64,000 bases of DNA, from NCBI GenBank assembly GCA_947034885.2, contig OX344751.2:3596001-3660000 (forward strand), written 5' to 3'. Within the stretch, counting starts at the first letter, position 1; each line of letters starts with the position of its first letter. This document shows, in pieces, positions 22,855 through 34,899 of this stretch. Both the position numbers and the translations under genes were made by a program. A model generated the notes under the pieces. It had not been told where the DNA came from. It was given only the letters and a program-made list of their open reading frames with translations, and ran no database searches. The stretch comes from Thuidium tamariscinum (taxonomy: Eukaryota; Streptophyta; Bryopsida; Hypnales; Thuidiaceae).

Positions 22855-24100
22855 ATGGTTGATTTGTCTATCATTTGTTCCTATCAAAAGCCATTGCAAT
22901 TTTTCCTTTGGGAAAGTATTAGAATTTTTTATTTGTCACCTACAATAAAATTTGGAGATTTTAAAATCATATCTAGAATCAAGCCCTAAATTAGGTAGGA
23001 AAAGGGATGAAATATTATATGAATGCTACTCAAAATAGGGGCAATCTTCTACATTTATCTTTGGCAGGGGCAATGAAGGGGGCAATCTTCCCTAGACATT
23101 TTCCAAGGCCACTAGGAATAAAGTAGGACCTATAGCCATCATGTAGACTAATTTATTTCCTATCAAGGCTGGAATGTTTTTTTTCTTCCTTATCAAGGTT
23201 TGGGACTAATAAATTCATAAGACATTTTACAAAGTAGTGAGCAAGAAAGTAGAAGGTAGTGAGTGTGAAAGTAATTCTTGAATGATCAAGATTAGAAGAG
23301 TTTAGAGATTGGCTTCATTTGGAGCACTTTTTGCTTTTCAAAATTCATAATAAAAAGTATCAAAGTTTTTGCAATCCCCATCAATTCTATCATTGCACTT
23401 CTGAAATATATGCTTTGCTTTGCACTACACTAGATTATGTCCAGAATTGCTTATTCAATCGGTTATGGGTGGCTTCACCTTAAAATCAATAAAAACGAGA
23501 TATGCTAGTATACTCAAAAACCGCTCATTTAAGAGCTGATATGCCTTTTCCATGTATTTCCTTGGATGGAAATATTTTTACCTGATTTTTCAGTTCAGAA
23601 ATAGAGGATGAATCTAACACAAGTTGTTTCATATTTTTTGAAGCATTATTGAATTAGTTATGAATTTTCAAACACAATCTGCCATAGGGCCCTAATTGTC
23701 ACCAACAGGCCCTTAGAAACCCATGCATGCCAAGTTTTGGAAAAAATCAGGCTTTGTTTAAAAACTAGCATTGCAACATGTCAAAAGTAATTTATATGGT
23801 TTCTGAATGCATTTCTTTCTAAAACAGAAATGAATGATTGAATTCATCATTATTTCAGATTTTTTATCATTTGAAAGAAGGTAGTTCAACAACTAATTTT
23901 TATTTTGAATAAAATTAGTAGACCCCTTTTCACTTAGTTAAAAATAAACCCCTTGTAGCTCTAAAACTATCCTCTGAGGAAGTGTAAATGAAATCTATCA
24001 TGGTCCAAACTAATCCACAATTTTTTCCTCCAGTGTCAAGAGTCCATTTCACAGCCCCCTACTGAACGATTGCAAGAACACACACAATTTTTGAGCATCC
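22855..24100. other. AT-rich intergenic DNA, no gene seen
   Basis: Contains the second copy (about 23570-23690) of the repeat found at 17765-17890. Nothing else was recognised. Confidence 0.45.
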
Positions 24101-24109
24101 TACCATACA

Positions 24110-24640
24110 CTGTATTCATTAAGGAAAGTGAAGGAAATTTCAAGAATAGAAATGAAAGTACCCAAGTGAGAACCTTGTGGAACTGCCACAGATGAAATTC
24201 ACTTGAAAGTTACGAGATGGAAATGAATTCAAAATTTAGACTTGGAAATCAAATGAAATTTCAAAAACAAAAAGAAGATCAAATATCACTTCACTGGGGT
24301 TTGCAGATGAATTGCAAAGGAATGGATAGAAAGTAAAATTTATATTGGCAATTAGAATTTCTCTTGGTCAAGATTCCATAGAGAAAGTGAAATTGCACAA
24401 AAAAAGATGAAATGAAAATTTTCAAGCACAGTGGAGTAGAAATTTCACAAAGAATTTTTTTGGGTTGAAAATAAACTGAGAAGAAAAATAAAATTTGATA
24501 AACATGAAGGATATGAAACTGAAACACGTAAGAGTATTTCACACATAGAAAAACGAAAACGAACTTGAACTGATGAAAAACGAAATTCCAGAAATAATGC
24601 ATGGAAATGGTAATTGAGAAACGACAATCAAACGAGGATT
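24110..24640. other. Purine-rich strand downstream of ALMT gene
   Basis: For about 530 bp the plus strand is strongly biased to A and G, with repeated GAAATGAAAT, GAAATTTCA and AAGAA words. The minus strand is therefore long pyrimidine-rich DNA and translates to Phe-rich nonsense frames. No gene is proposed. Confidence 0.4.
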
Positions 24641-25193
24641 CAGATTGGCTCTTGATTCTTGAATTGTTGTACCAAAGTGATATCTCCAGTAAGCTCTATT
24701 AACAGTTATCTCTGAATGAACGCACTGTCTCCTACAATTGGTTGAAATACTTAAAAAAAATAGTATCCTCTCAAGTCGTACACCTAATTCGACAGACAAA
24801 GAGTGGCATCAACGGGATGAAACGACAGCTACAGCAACTATTGAGGCAAGGGTACCAATTCATTTCTTCGAGTAATCCGGTCCCCCTCCCCCCCAAATGA
24901 AGAGAACCCTGCATTGATTAATTCAGTGGGAATGAGTGAGGCAGCCTATTGATGCTTACCACTCGAGGATATATCGGATCTTCCTTCCTGAGAGGGGAAA
25001 AAAATTAAGCTCAGACCATCAGCAGGATCGTAAAGAAAGATCGACAAAACGTTCTGTGATGTGATGTACCACTTTTGAGGTACCGTCGTGCTGGAGCCTA
25101 AAATTAAATGAGAGTACTCAACGCCACGTATATCTCCAGAGCTAGAACCGAGGCAGCCAGCCAGCCAGCGGGAATTGCAGTTGATTGTCGCCG

Positions 25194-28100
25194 TCATGAA
25201 TCGGTAGTCACCTTTTCTAATGGTTGAGGCGGTCGTCTCGTGGACTCCACGTTGGACTCTCTCCTAGACTGAAGATTGCCGTCCCCAGTAAAGCCCGCTT
25301 TCTCGCTCAAGTTGTTGACGCAACTCACCAACAAGTTCAACTTCGCCGCAAATTCGACCAGAGTACATACAAACTGAACTAATGACAAAACTGCAATTCC
25401 TCCTGGAACGGGCACCAGTAATTGTCGACTGCTGGGTTTTCGACTGATCCGATCAGTCAGGGAGCCCTGGCGGGAAGGGGGCGGTATTATGGGGTCCATG
25501 TAAGCGAGCTCCACTGAAGAACGGTGCCTCTCTAGTATGTCGGAAGGTGTGCTTTGAAGAAGGCCTGAAAAAACACGCAAAGGCTTGGACCTCATAAGAC
25601 GGTTCAATGTACACGCTTTTGCTTCAGAAAAAGATGAGTAAAAGCGACAACAAGGCTAAAAACACCATCCTGGGAACAATATAATGTACCACTGTACTTG
25701 GCATCCAGACACTATCTTTTTTTCCGAATCCATTTGCGTCAAAGCTTGAGTCACTCAAGACCAACATGTTTGTTTTCCAAGTGAACTTGCAGATTACCTT
25801 CACTGATCATTTGCAAGCACTAGCCATAAAGCCATGATCGATACCTGAGTCGTAGAAGAAGCAAAGAAAGTGAAGTTGGTACAAGTGCCAGCTGAGAAAA
25901 CTTACTGCGCTCTGGCGTCACACGGCTTTGATGACCGTATGAGTCCGTGTGCAGATAACCGTCGTCAAATGACTCCTCCACATGCATGATTGGAAAAGAG
26001 AACTCCACGGATTCATCGTCCTCTGTTGAAGCTCGCTTTCCTTCTGCTGATTCGGCAGCTACACGAATCAAAAACCACAGATTGGAATCAAATACGACGC
26101 AAAAATCATTCACTTCACCGGATCATGAACAAATAAAACCATATCATTCATTTGGGAAAGAGCTGTTGAAAGGTACCTGCAGAACCCCTCGCTTTGCTGC
26201 TCGACATGCTGGCCCTTGCTCTCTCATCATCTTCATCCAAAAAAGTTTCCACCCACCTGTTCAGGGCGCAAGGTTTGAAGTTAGCCCGTAACAAAATTAG
26301 GGATACAGATCAGTTCGTGATTATAAAAACGGGAGACCTGATTGCATATGGGAAACTGGTGGTTCCATCTCACAAATAATGAATACCTGTCTGTCTCAGG
26401 AGAAGGCGTTATCAGCGACATAGCCTTCTCCTGCAGCTCTTTCTGCAGATCCAAGGCTGCGGCTTCCACAGCACTGATGTATGGCCGAAGATTCACCACT
26501 TTCATCTCTGATACACTCTCTCCCATAGCTTCTAACACCTGATCAATTCATGGTTCGAGCAGCATTCGTCAATAACGAACATTGATAACACTCATGTTTT
26601 ATGCCTCTAAATCCAAATTGAGAGAAAGAAAGGTCAAACTCTCCGAAGTGGATTCAGATGAACCCATATAACTAACATCTGCACTTGCCATCTCATTTCT
26701 TTCGCATGAAGTAAATGAGATCCATTCTCAATAAATCCGTGGGGCTCTTCTAACCACTTTCAGGTAAATTTCCTTTAGCTGGGTTACAGTACGCTAGACT
26801 GGCAAACTTTTCAAACCGTTGTGGCGGCTGCCCAAATAATAAACCGCAGTTTCAGAACGGGGAATGTAGGACGCACCTTGATCGCTTCTCCAGCTAGACG
26901 GGTCATGGGGATAGCCAGCAGTTGGCGAAGATGAACAGGGCATTGAATCTCGGAGCGGAGGCACCCGTCCATGGCTACCACGGTATACATGCAATGCCGG
27001 CAAATTCGCGAGACATCTTTATACAGCTCCCACGGATACTTGAAATGGAAATGCCCATGAGGTGGTTCGAAAATCACCATGTCATGCTGCACAATAACAC
27101 GACGGATTACAAGTTATTGCAGGCACTGACTTATTGACACCCTTGAACATCACGAAACCAAAACCAATTATAATATATTAACTAGAATCTGATGGGAATG
27201 GAGCTTCAATATAAGACTCCAGCAAGAAAATACGGTGTCACGCACAAGCATGAAAACGTGATGATAAACACCAGTTTAAAAAGTATACAAATGAGAAGGC
27301 ATGTGTGTTTGATGAACGCAATAAAAAGTCTTCTAGTATTTATCTAGGAGAGGCCTTGCATTGGCACAGCAGTATGAAACTAACCAGTGTATCTTCATCT
27401 GCCTTAGCAAGGATTACAGTTCTGTAGCCTTCATGCACTTCATCTTCAGGTTCAGACCCATCTATCAATTTTTGAAGCTCCGCAGACCGAGATCCTGCTA
27501 AGTATGCTTGGACACAAGCATCCAATGCACTCGCGACCTGCAAGTCCAGCCACAGTCCACCAGCATTAAACTCTGGGATCAAGTTAATACCATTCCAACC
27601 AGCTCTGTCCGTTATGGGCAGTGTATGGTACGATAGAAACTGGACAGCACAGTTTCAAACAAGGACAAAAGCAGATGCCATTTTGCATGAAAACATCTTT
27701 TGCAAATAATTAGAGAAACATATGCACAATTTATACTTACTTTAGAAAAATGTGCAGAGACCATCTGATGTAGATCCTTGCCTGCAAAACTTGGCTTGAT
27801 ACATATATTGGTCCCAAATGAAATAATGAAGGCCGCAAGAATAAGCAACATCCGCAAACCCGCGAGCTTTGGACCCGAGCGTGTGCGATACCTGAATTCA
27901 AAAGTAGGAAGAAGCACACAGGAAATTTACATGAAGTTAAGTATTTGTTTCACAGTTCTTAGCGACCGATCGAAACAAGTGGCTCCATCTGTAGACCTCA
28001 TCACTCCACAACCTAAGAGATGAGCCAGGTGTTTTGCAAACAGTCAAACAGGTTACCGCTACATCACTGAAATCAGCTCTCAAGGAATACCATTGCATTG

Positions 28101-29601
28101 GTAGAGATGGAAGCATCTAGAGAGTATCAAGGAAAAGCATCGGAGTTTGTGGCGTTGAAAATGTACTCACTCACTCAATGTGAGCAATCCAAAAGTAATA
28201 AGCGTAATAAGGGCAGCATAATCATACTTCTTCTTCAAAGGGGGCACCTGGATAGAGCGAAGGAATTGGTCAGCACCAAGATAGCCATGTCCGGAAAATC
28301 ACATTCTAACAGTACAGTTTTCATATTTCAAGAAAACCAAGCTCATGTTCATGCCAAATGTGGAGACATATTTAAGTCCTTGTCTGAAAGGTGCATAGAT
28401 CAGTGTGATTTAACTGCAGTAGAAACAGAATATGCCAGTATGAAGCCCCCAGTAAATCATAGATGAGCCCACATAACAATCAATTACACCTACTTTTGTG
28501 AAGGAGCATCCAGACTCATTTTCTAAGATAATATGTAGAAAATTACTTTTGCGTTCAATACTTCTCTTAATATTCACCGAATAAAATTCGAAAAAACTAA
28601 CAAAAAAGCCCTAGTCCATTTCCACGCTCTCTGACCCAAGCTCCCCTGCACTGGATACTCATAACGCGTCGAAACAATCTAGATAGACACGCCATCCATG
28701 CTCATACCTTTAAAGACTGGCGAAATTGTACCAAGAAAGTCTTATTACATTCAACATATCGAAATGATTGGGAACTGATGAAGACAGTACCTGTCTAAGA
28801 AAACCAAGCACATGCGCTCCCAGATACAAGAACACAGGGATCAGATACACTTCGCCTCGCCCAGAATTATCCGCAATTTGAGAACATATAAGAGACAGTA
28901 CAATAGCAAATACCGTCCCACCCAAGCGTTGTAACCCCTTGGACAATAAACTGCCCACGGTAGGCTCATAAATAATAATGACCTGGATATTGGCACACAC
29001 AAAGTCAAGGTCCAAAGCTTTCTTAAACCCATAGATTAGACCCTTAACAGACCAACTAATAACTTCAAAGCAAATGAAAAGGTGAATCAACTTTTCCACC
29101 GCAACACAACTCCTTCACTAAGAATTGTGACAACACCAAAAACCCTAATTCTGCTTTTGGTTGTTATTCAAACCGCACTAACGTTGTAACGAATTCAACA
29201 TTGCAGTAAATTGCAAATAAAGAACAAAGTGACAGGGCAGAAGGAAGCATGCTTACACTTATAATAAGCCAGAAGCTGTTCACTCCAAAGTAGTCGTAAA
29301 GGGGACGAACGAGAACCGGGACCGAGCCGATCACCATGGTTATTGCAACCTTGAAGCCATACCATTGCTCCTTATCATGAGCCTTCAAGTATTGTCCCGC
29401 TTGACGGATTCTCAGCTTCAGCTTCTCCTTCCGGGTAACGCGCCGGGGTCCACCTTCGATGGAGTCAACACGAGTCAAGGTCGGCTCCACCTTCACTTCA
29501 ATCGTTTCTGTGCCAGCTGAGGTTAAATTCTGGGGTGGGGCTTGCGCAACCGGAGCACCCTGTGAAACTATTCCTTCACCACTTAGGTCATGCTGATTCA
29601 T
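25194..29601 (-). CDS. Aluminum-activated malate transporter family anion channel (ALMT)
   Basis: Ten exons on the minus strand: 29257-29601, 28791-28982, 28171-28247, 27741-27891, 27385-27537, 26877-27086, 26387-26538, 26177-26256, 25906-26058, 25194-25564. All junctions are in phase, giving 627 aa. ALMTs are dimeric anion channels of the plasma membrane or tonoplast that pass malate and other anions. They act in guard cells, ion balance and aluminium response. Hydrophobic segments in exons 1-4 match the six-helix membrane domain (about residues 75-230); GVNSFWLIIS, EPTVGSLLSKGLQRLGGT and KKYDYAALITL are family blocks. The cytosolic half has FEPPHG (312-317), where most ALMTs have WEP.HG. 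A hydrophobic C-terminal stretch followed by LSEKA fits the usual end. The long acidic, Ser-rich segment in exons 8-9 is probably a lineage-variable linker. Confidence 0.93.
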
Positions 29602-31359
29602 AGTTACCGCATAAGCCGTGACTCTGCTCCTGCCTGCCCTAGTCTTGCTGCTTCCCTCCGATCTTCAGCTCCAAACACATAAATGCATATGGCACAATAG
29701 CAAGGCTGACAGAATAATTTCTTATTCATGCACTCGATTCTCCGCTCTTGATGGCGGCATTGGTCATCTACACGAGAAGATACTGAGCTCAATCATTCGA
29801 TCGCTTCAGTGTCTTAATATTGCCCAGGATTAGGCATTTGGAACGCCGCGATAGCCAATGAACAAGGTCAATAGCTGCTTTCACCGACACCTTGCAAATC
29901 TGTGTGGTTGCAAGCGAACGACGCCCGCACCGGAGACGTGAGGCAAGAGCTAATAACGCGGCAGCTAGACTGTATTACGTAGTCAACGTAAGGGACAACA
30001 AAAAGTGGACACTGGCCCATTTGAAATTGGAAAAACAAAAAAGAATAGCCAAGCTGGCAGGAATCACGACACTCCAGCATCCCTCACATTTTCACAGAAA
30101 CTAGTACATGTGTACACGCTTGCACAAAACAGCAACGGAGCGTAACAAGTGAAAATTACGTAGCAGCTACAAAACCAGCTTCCAAGCAGCCAATGGCGAA
30201 CTTGCACAACAAGAATACTCTCAGCCTTTCAAGTTCGCAATTTCTAGCTTAATCCCATGGTCCAAAGCTAGACACAAAAAAAAACACGAAGCAGACGCTC
30301 CACAGAAAAAATGAAAAAAACAAAACCTCACCAAAACCTCATCGAAACCTTTTGAAAAACAAACCTGCAGCTCCTGACCACCCTACCATTACACAACTTA
30401 CCCCGAGCACCTCTACAACAGAAAAAAACAAACCCGGAGACAGCAGCTAGCACCGTCGGTAGTACTCCTACGACTTCTATTCTCTCCAGAGACGACGGTG
30501 CTAATATTAAGCTGATTGCATTCCACAGCCAAGAAAGTCTCCCCGCCGCGCGCGTGCCAGGTGTTGCAAACAACCAAAAACCGCACACCGAAATGGCAAT
30601 GTAGCTCCAGGACAAAAAAGAAAGGCGAGAAACCCGAGACGAGATGATGAGCTCCACTGCTGCAGCTAGCTAGCAACACTTAGTAGCAGTACGTGAGAGC
30701 TTCCCAATGCCAGCCAACACAGACGGAGGTTCTCAGAAACGAAGCTCCTGCATGTAAGAAGAAGAAGAAGAAACTGGCACCATTTCAAAGCTGGCAAACA
30801 GGAAATTGCGGGGGAAGCTCGGAAACCAAGAAAATCACACCCCACAACAACTCAACCAACAACCAAACAGCGAGAAAACCTTTGGCAAGCTTCTTCTTCT
30901 CGCTAGCTCACTCCGACATTGCGAGAGAAACTGTGCTCTCTTCCTAAAACCTTTGTACCCCGGCCTTGTATCCGCTTTATATGTCTGTGTATCCCATGTG
31001 TCCCGAAGTTCGTATCGGTTCGGAGTTCTAGGTCAGATCATCGTCGCCCTCGCCATAGCTACCGATTGTCTGCGTTAAGCTTAAGTGGCTTGGGTTTAGA
31101 GAGAACCTTCTTTCTTAAGTTAATTCGCGCTGCGGCCAATTCCATGCCCTGTAGCTCAGCTTATTGATTTGGATGGTGTTTTCTGGGAAGACTATATTTG
31201 GGGAAACAGTATTTGGGAGAACGTGCGGTTATGGGGACTGGGGAGGGCTTTTGATTGGGCTGCTGCAGAGAAGTAAAGGGCCCGGCTGACGTGGAGCCCC
31301 TTTTGTTCAAGGGCCTGCCCCCAATTTTTCTTCCCTGCACTGATGACACTGGCGGCTCC
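29602..31359. promoter_or_regulatory. 5' flank of ALMT gene
   Basis: No gene seen. This region must hold the ALMT promoter and 5' UTR. It is less AT-rich than other intergenic DNA, with a GAA microsatellite at about 30757-30772. Several overlapping frames on both strands have biased composition (poly-Lys, Cys- and Ser-rich) and no family resemblance. No TATA box can be assigned with confidence. Confidence 0.4.
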
Positions 31360-31424
31360 TTAGGGGGAGGGAAAGGGGGGTTAGGGGGGGTTTAGGGGGG
31401 TTAGGGGGGTTAGGGGAGGGGGGC
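31360..31424 (+). repeat. G-rich telomere-like tract
   Basis: The plus strand reads as a series of TTAGGGGGG-type units: TTAGGGGGAGGG, TTAGGGGGGG, TTTAGGGGGG, TTAGGGGGG, TTAGGGGAGGGGGG. The pattern resembles plant telomere repeat TTTAGGG with expanded G runs. Six or more runs of at least four G make G-quadruplex formation likely. It sits just before the tandem array that follows. Confidence 0.7.
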
Positions 31425-31439
31425 GGTCCATGGAATTGC

Positions 31440-33150
31440 CTCTTGTGCCTAGTAAGGCCACATTCAAATGAGTCAAATTCACTAGAAGATAAAGCATAAA
31501 TATGTTAAATTTTAGCATAATAGGGGGCAAAACATTTTTCACCAATAGTACTAGGGGCCTACGTAACTTTAAGATAATATAAATCAAGGACAGAATGAAG
31601 CGATGTGACCAATGTTCGTTCTCTGGCTAAAAGAAAGGTTCGTCCCTTCTGTCAGCCTATATTCTAGGAAGGTAAGATTAGATGTGCACCGATCAAATCA
31701 ATCAAATCCACAAGAAGATTAAAGGGATGGAATCAAACTGTTGCAGATAAGGGATAAAAACATTCTCCACCAATAGTACTAGGGTCCTTATTAACTTCGC
31801 GATAACATGAGAATCAAGAACAGAACAAAGTGAGGTGACCGATATTCTCTGGTTGGAGGAAATTATCTATCCTCGCTGTCAGCCTAAATTTTAGGAAGAT
31901 AAGACTGAATGTGTATCAATCAAATCAGTCAAATCCATTAGAAGATAAAGCATATGTCAAACTGTTGTAAATACGAGGAGAAAATATTCTTTGTCAATAG
32001 TACTAGGGTCCTTAACCTTTGCGACAACAGAAGAATCAAGAACAAAATGAAGTGACTACTATTTAGTACTTGAAAGAAAGAGGCTATTTTTTTTTCTCAA
32101 CCTATATTTTTATAATGTAAGTTCAAATATGCATCAATCAAATCCCCTAAGTTCGCTAAAAGATAAAAGAGATGGGATTAAACTATTGTAGATAAAGGAT
32201 AAAAATATTCTTTAGTAATAGTACTAGGGCCCTTCTCAAGTTGAGGATATTAGAAGAATCAAGAATTGAATAAAGGGAGGTGACCAATATTCTCTACCTA
32301 AAAGAAAGGATTCATCATTTCTCTCAATCTATATTCTAGGAAGGAAAGACCAAATGTGTGTCACTATCAAATCAATCAAATTAGTTAGATCAACTAGAAG
32401 ATAGAGCAAAGAAAGTGTTGTAGATAAGGAAAAAAAAATTCTTAAATAGATTTTTTAAAAGTAAAACTAGATTCCCTCTTAACTTCACAATAATATAAAA
32501 ATTCATAATAGAATGGAGTGAACTAACTAATGTTCCTTGGTTGAAGGAAGGAAGAATTTTTTTATCAATTTATATTCATAGAGATAAGGTTACAAATCTA
32601 TATTCCAATAAAATAGTCAAATTCACCCCCAAAAAATGATGTCTATATTAGATTTTTCCATATAAGAAGATATAATATTCTTTATTACTTATATCAAATT
32701 CTACGTGAACCTCAAGATAATAAAAGAATCAAAGATAAAATTAAATGAGGTGACCAAAGCTCTTGGAATGAAAGAAGAGATGATTCCTTTCTATCACTTT
32801 GTTTTCATAGAGTGATAAAGCCACAGATCCATATGGTTATCAAACCTATCAAATTTCCTAGAAGACAAAGCTTATATGTAGTATTAGACTTTTATATAAT
32901 AATAAAGGGATATAACATTCTTTGCCAATAAAAATAGATTTCTTAACCTCAAAATAACACAAGAATTGAGAACAAAATGAAGTGTTTAACCCTAAAGTGT
33001 CCATACTCATCTTCAAAGTTGATGACTTTGAAAAAATCATCATAAAGTACTATTTCAAAGAATATTTTAGAATTGAGATGCAAATGAAAGTTGTAGAGTT
33101 TTTAATACTAGATTCTATCCATTCAATTAAATTCACCACTACCACCACCA
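31440..33150 (+). repeat. Tandem array of 217-240 bp units, decaying rightwards
   Basis: An anchor of the form 'CAATCAAATC...(A)GAAGATAAAG' recurs at about 31470, 31708, 31928, 32145, 32385, 32612, 32850 and, weakly, 33125. A second anchor, 'CC(A)ATAGTACTAGGG(T/C)CC', lies at 31539, 31779, 31994 and 32213, then degrades in later units. Spacing is 217-240 bp. Left units are clearly similar; those after about 32.45 kb are increasingly diverged. No coding frame is conserved. This is a local satellite-like array. Confidence 0.8.
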
Positions 33151-33639
33151 ATATTTTCCTATAAATTTCAAAAGGAAAGATTCAAATTTTCTTCGAAATT
33201 CAAATACAAGCAAAATATTTTCATTTTTTCAATAATTTTGTTGTAACAAATTTAAAATGAGGTTCCTTTCACATAGGGATTTTTTGGGATTTTTTTGTTT
33301 TCTAGTTCTATCACCTAATATTTTCAATTCCAAATTTGAACTAGTATCAATGGAAGTTAAGCTTAGTCAACCACTTGATATACTTTGACATTTATAATTT
33401 TAGAAAAATATGTATTCTAGTAATACCAACTCCAACCCTTGGATAGGACAACAACTTTACAAAGTACCTTATAAATTATAATGTTTTTCATCCAAGCTAT
33501 AATCAGAAAAAAATCTAATTTTCAATTTGTACATTGTCTAGAAATTAGACTTCCAAGTGCTTCAAGGTTAATTCAACCACAATTTTTTGGTTGAAGGAAG
33601 AAAATATTTATTTTTTATTAACTTTAGAAGGATAAGACT

Positions 33640-33900
33640 ACACATTTCTATATTGATAAAAATTGGTTAAATTTGCTAAAAGACAAAGGACACGTTTAGT
33701 TAGACTTCTCTATATAAGGGAATATAACATTTCTATTAGTTGTTTTAGATTACTTGTGAATCTCAAATTCATCAAATTCATTAGATCAAAGATAAAGAAT
33801 AAGACATAATCTTATATATAAGGGGATATAATATCCTTTATAAATAACTATGAGTGGGATCCTTTTCAATCTTGAAATACTACAAGAATCAAGTGCAAAA
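33640..33900 (+). repeat. Outlying remnants of the 31.4 kb tandem array
   Basis: Two weak further copies of the array anchors ('GGTTAAATTTGCTAAAAGACAAAGGACAC', 'CATCAAATTCATTAGATCAAAGATAAAG', 'ACTATGAGTGGGATCC') appear after about 500 bp of unrelated AT-rich DNA. Confidence 0.45.
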
Positions 33901-34640
33901 TGAAGCAAGTGAAGGTGGTCAAAATCCAAAGTTCTCTTCATAAACAACTAAAGAATAATTCATTTTGTCAAGCTATGTCCTTGGAGAACTATTATATTTT
34001 GGACATTCATAGTGATCAATTATATTATAGTTGTTTGCATTACATTGATTCAAATGTAGAGGGCACCAAGGCAATAAGTGTCAATTATCAAATTAGTATC
34101 ATTACTCAAAAAATATTGAAAATAGTAATGTAATCCTATAAACATTGATACCTAGACTAATTTAGAATAATGTGACTTTGATTGTTTGTATAATGTTGTG
34201 ATCAAAGTTTGTGGTTCAAGAATTTAGTACATTGTGATTAGAAGAGAAGAAAGGTGAGAGGTGCAAGTCTACTTTACACTAAGTTCCATAAATTAGAATT
34301 CACCAAGGCCAAAAATTATACTAAAAAATGATTTAGAATCTTATTTGAATTTAAAATAGATAAAATTATAATATCACTTTGATATTATGGTGAGAGGTCT
34401 TTTTTAGTTTGTCTTGCCAAATTTTTAGAGTCGCTAAGTTACGTTGATCAAGTCATCAAGAAGATCGATAATTCTTTTTAAACATTCTTTCATACCATTT
34501 GTATAGCTAGAATGTTATTTTATTAATTGTTTGTATGTTAAGATTTTGTGTGTTTGAATTGTTGTCTCTATTGCTCAAGATAATGTTGCCTTCATTAAAC
34601 ATGGTGAAGTCAACCAAATGGACGTGAAGGATGGATTGTA
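33901..34640. other. AT-rich intergenic DNA, no gene seen
   Basis: A 77 codon plus-strand frame at 33900-34133 has no recognisable motif and lies in repeat-like DNA. It is not called as a gene. Confidence 0.45.
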
Positions 34641-34651
34641 GTACCATGGAC

Positions 34652-34891
34652 CTATAGTTGCTAGTATGTGAGTATAGAAAGTGTGAGCCTGTAAGCCTAG
34701 AATTCTATACACCTATAATATAGGTGCCTATATTATAGACACCTCAATGGTTATAGTATATTTGTGTTTCAAACACCTGTATTATAGGTGTTTATGTTAT
34801 AAATACCTTCAATGAGTGTAGGATATTTACTTATACTTAGGCTCACAACTCATAGGTTCATAGTTCTATGCTCACATACTAGCATCGTTGG
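34652..34891 (-). mobile_element. MITE family 1, copy 3, with 8 bp flanking repeat
   Basis: About 240 bp, inverted relative to the copies at 4.9 and 9.0 kb. Ends read CTATAGTTGCTAGTATGTGAG and, inverted, CCAACGATGCTAGTATGTGAGC. The inside carries CACCTATAATATAGGTG palindromes. CCATGGAC lies directly outside both ends (34644-34651 and 34892-34899), consistent with an 8 bp target-site duplication as made by hAT transposases. Confidence 0.75.
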
Positions 34892-34899
34892 CCATGGAC

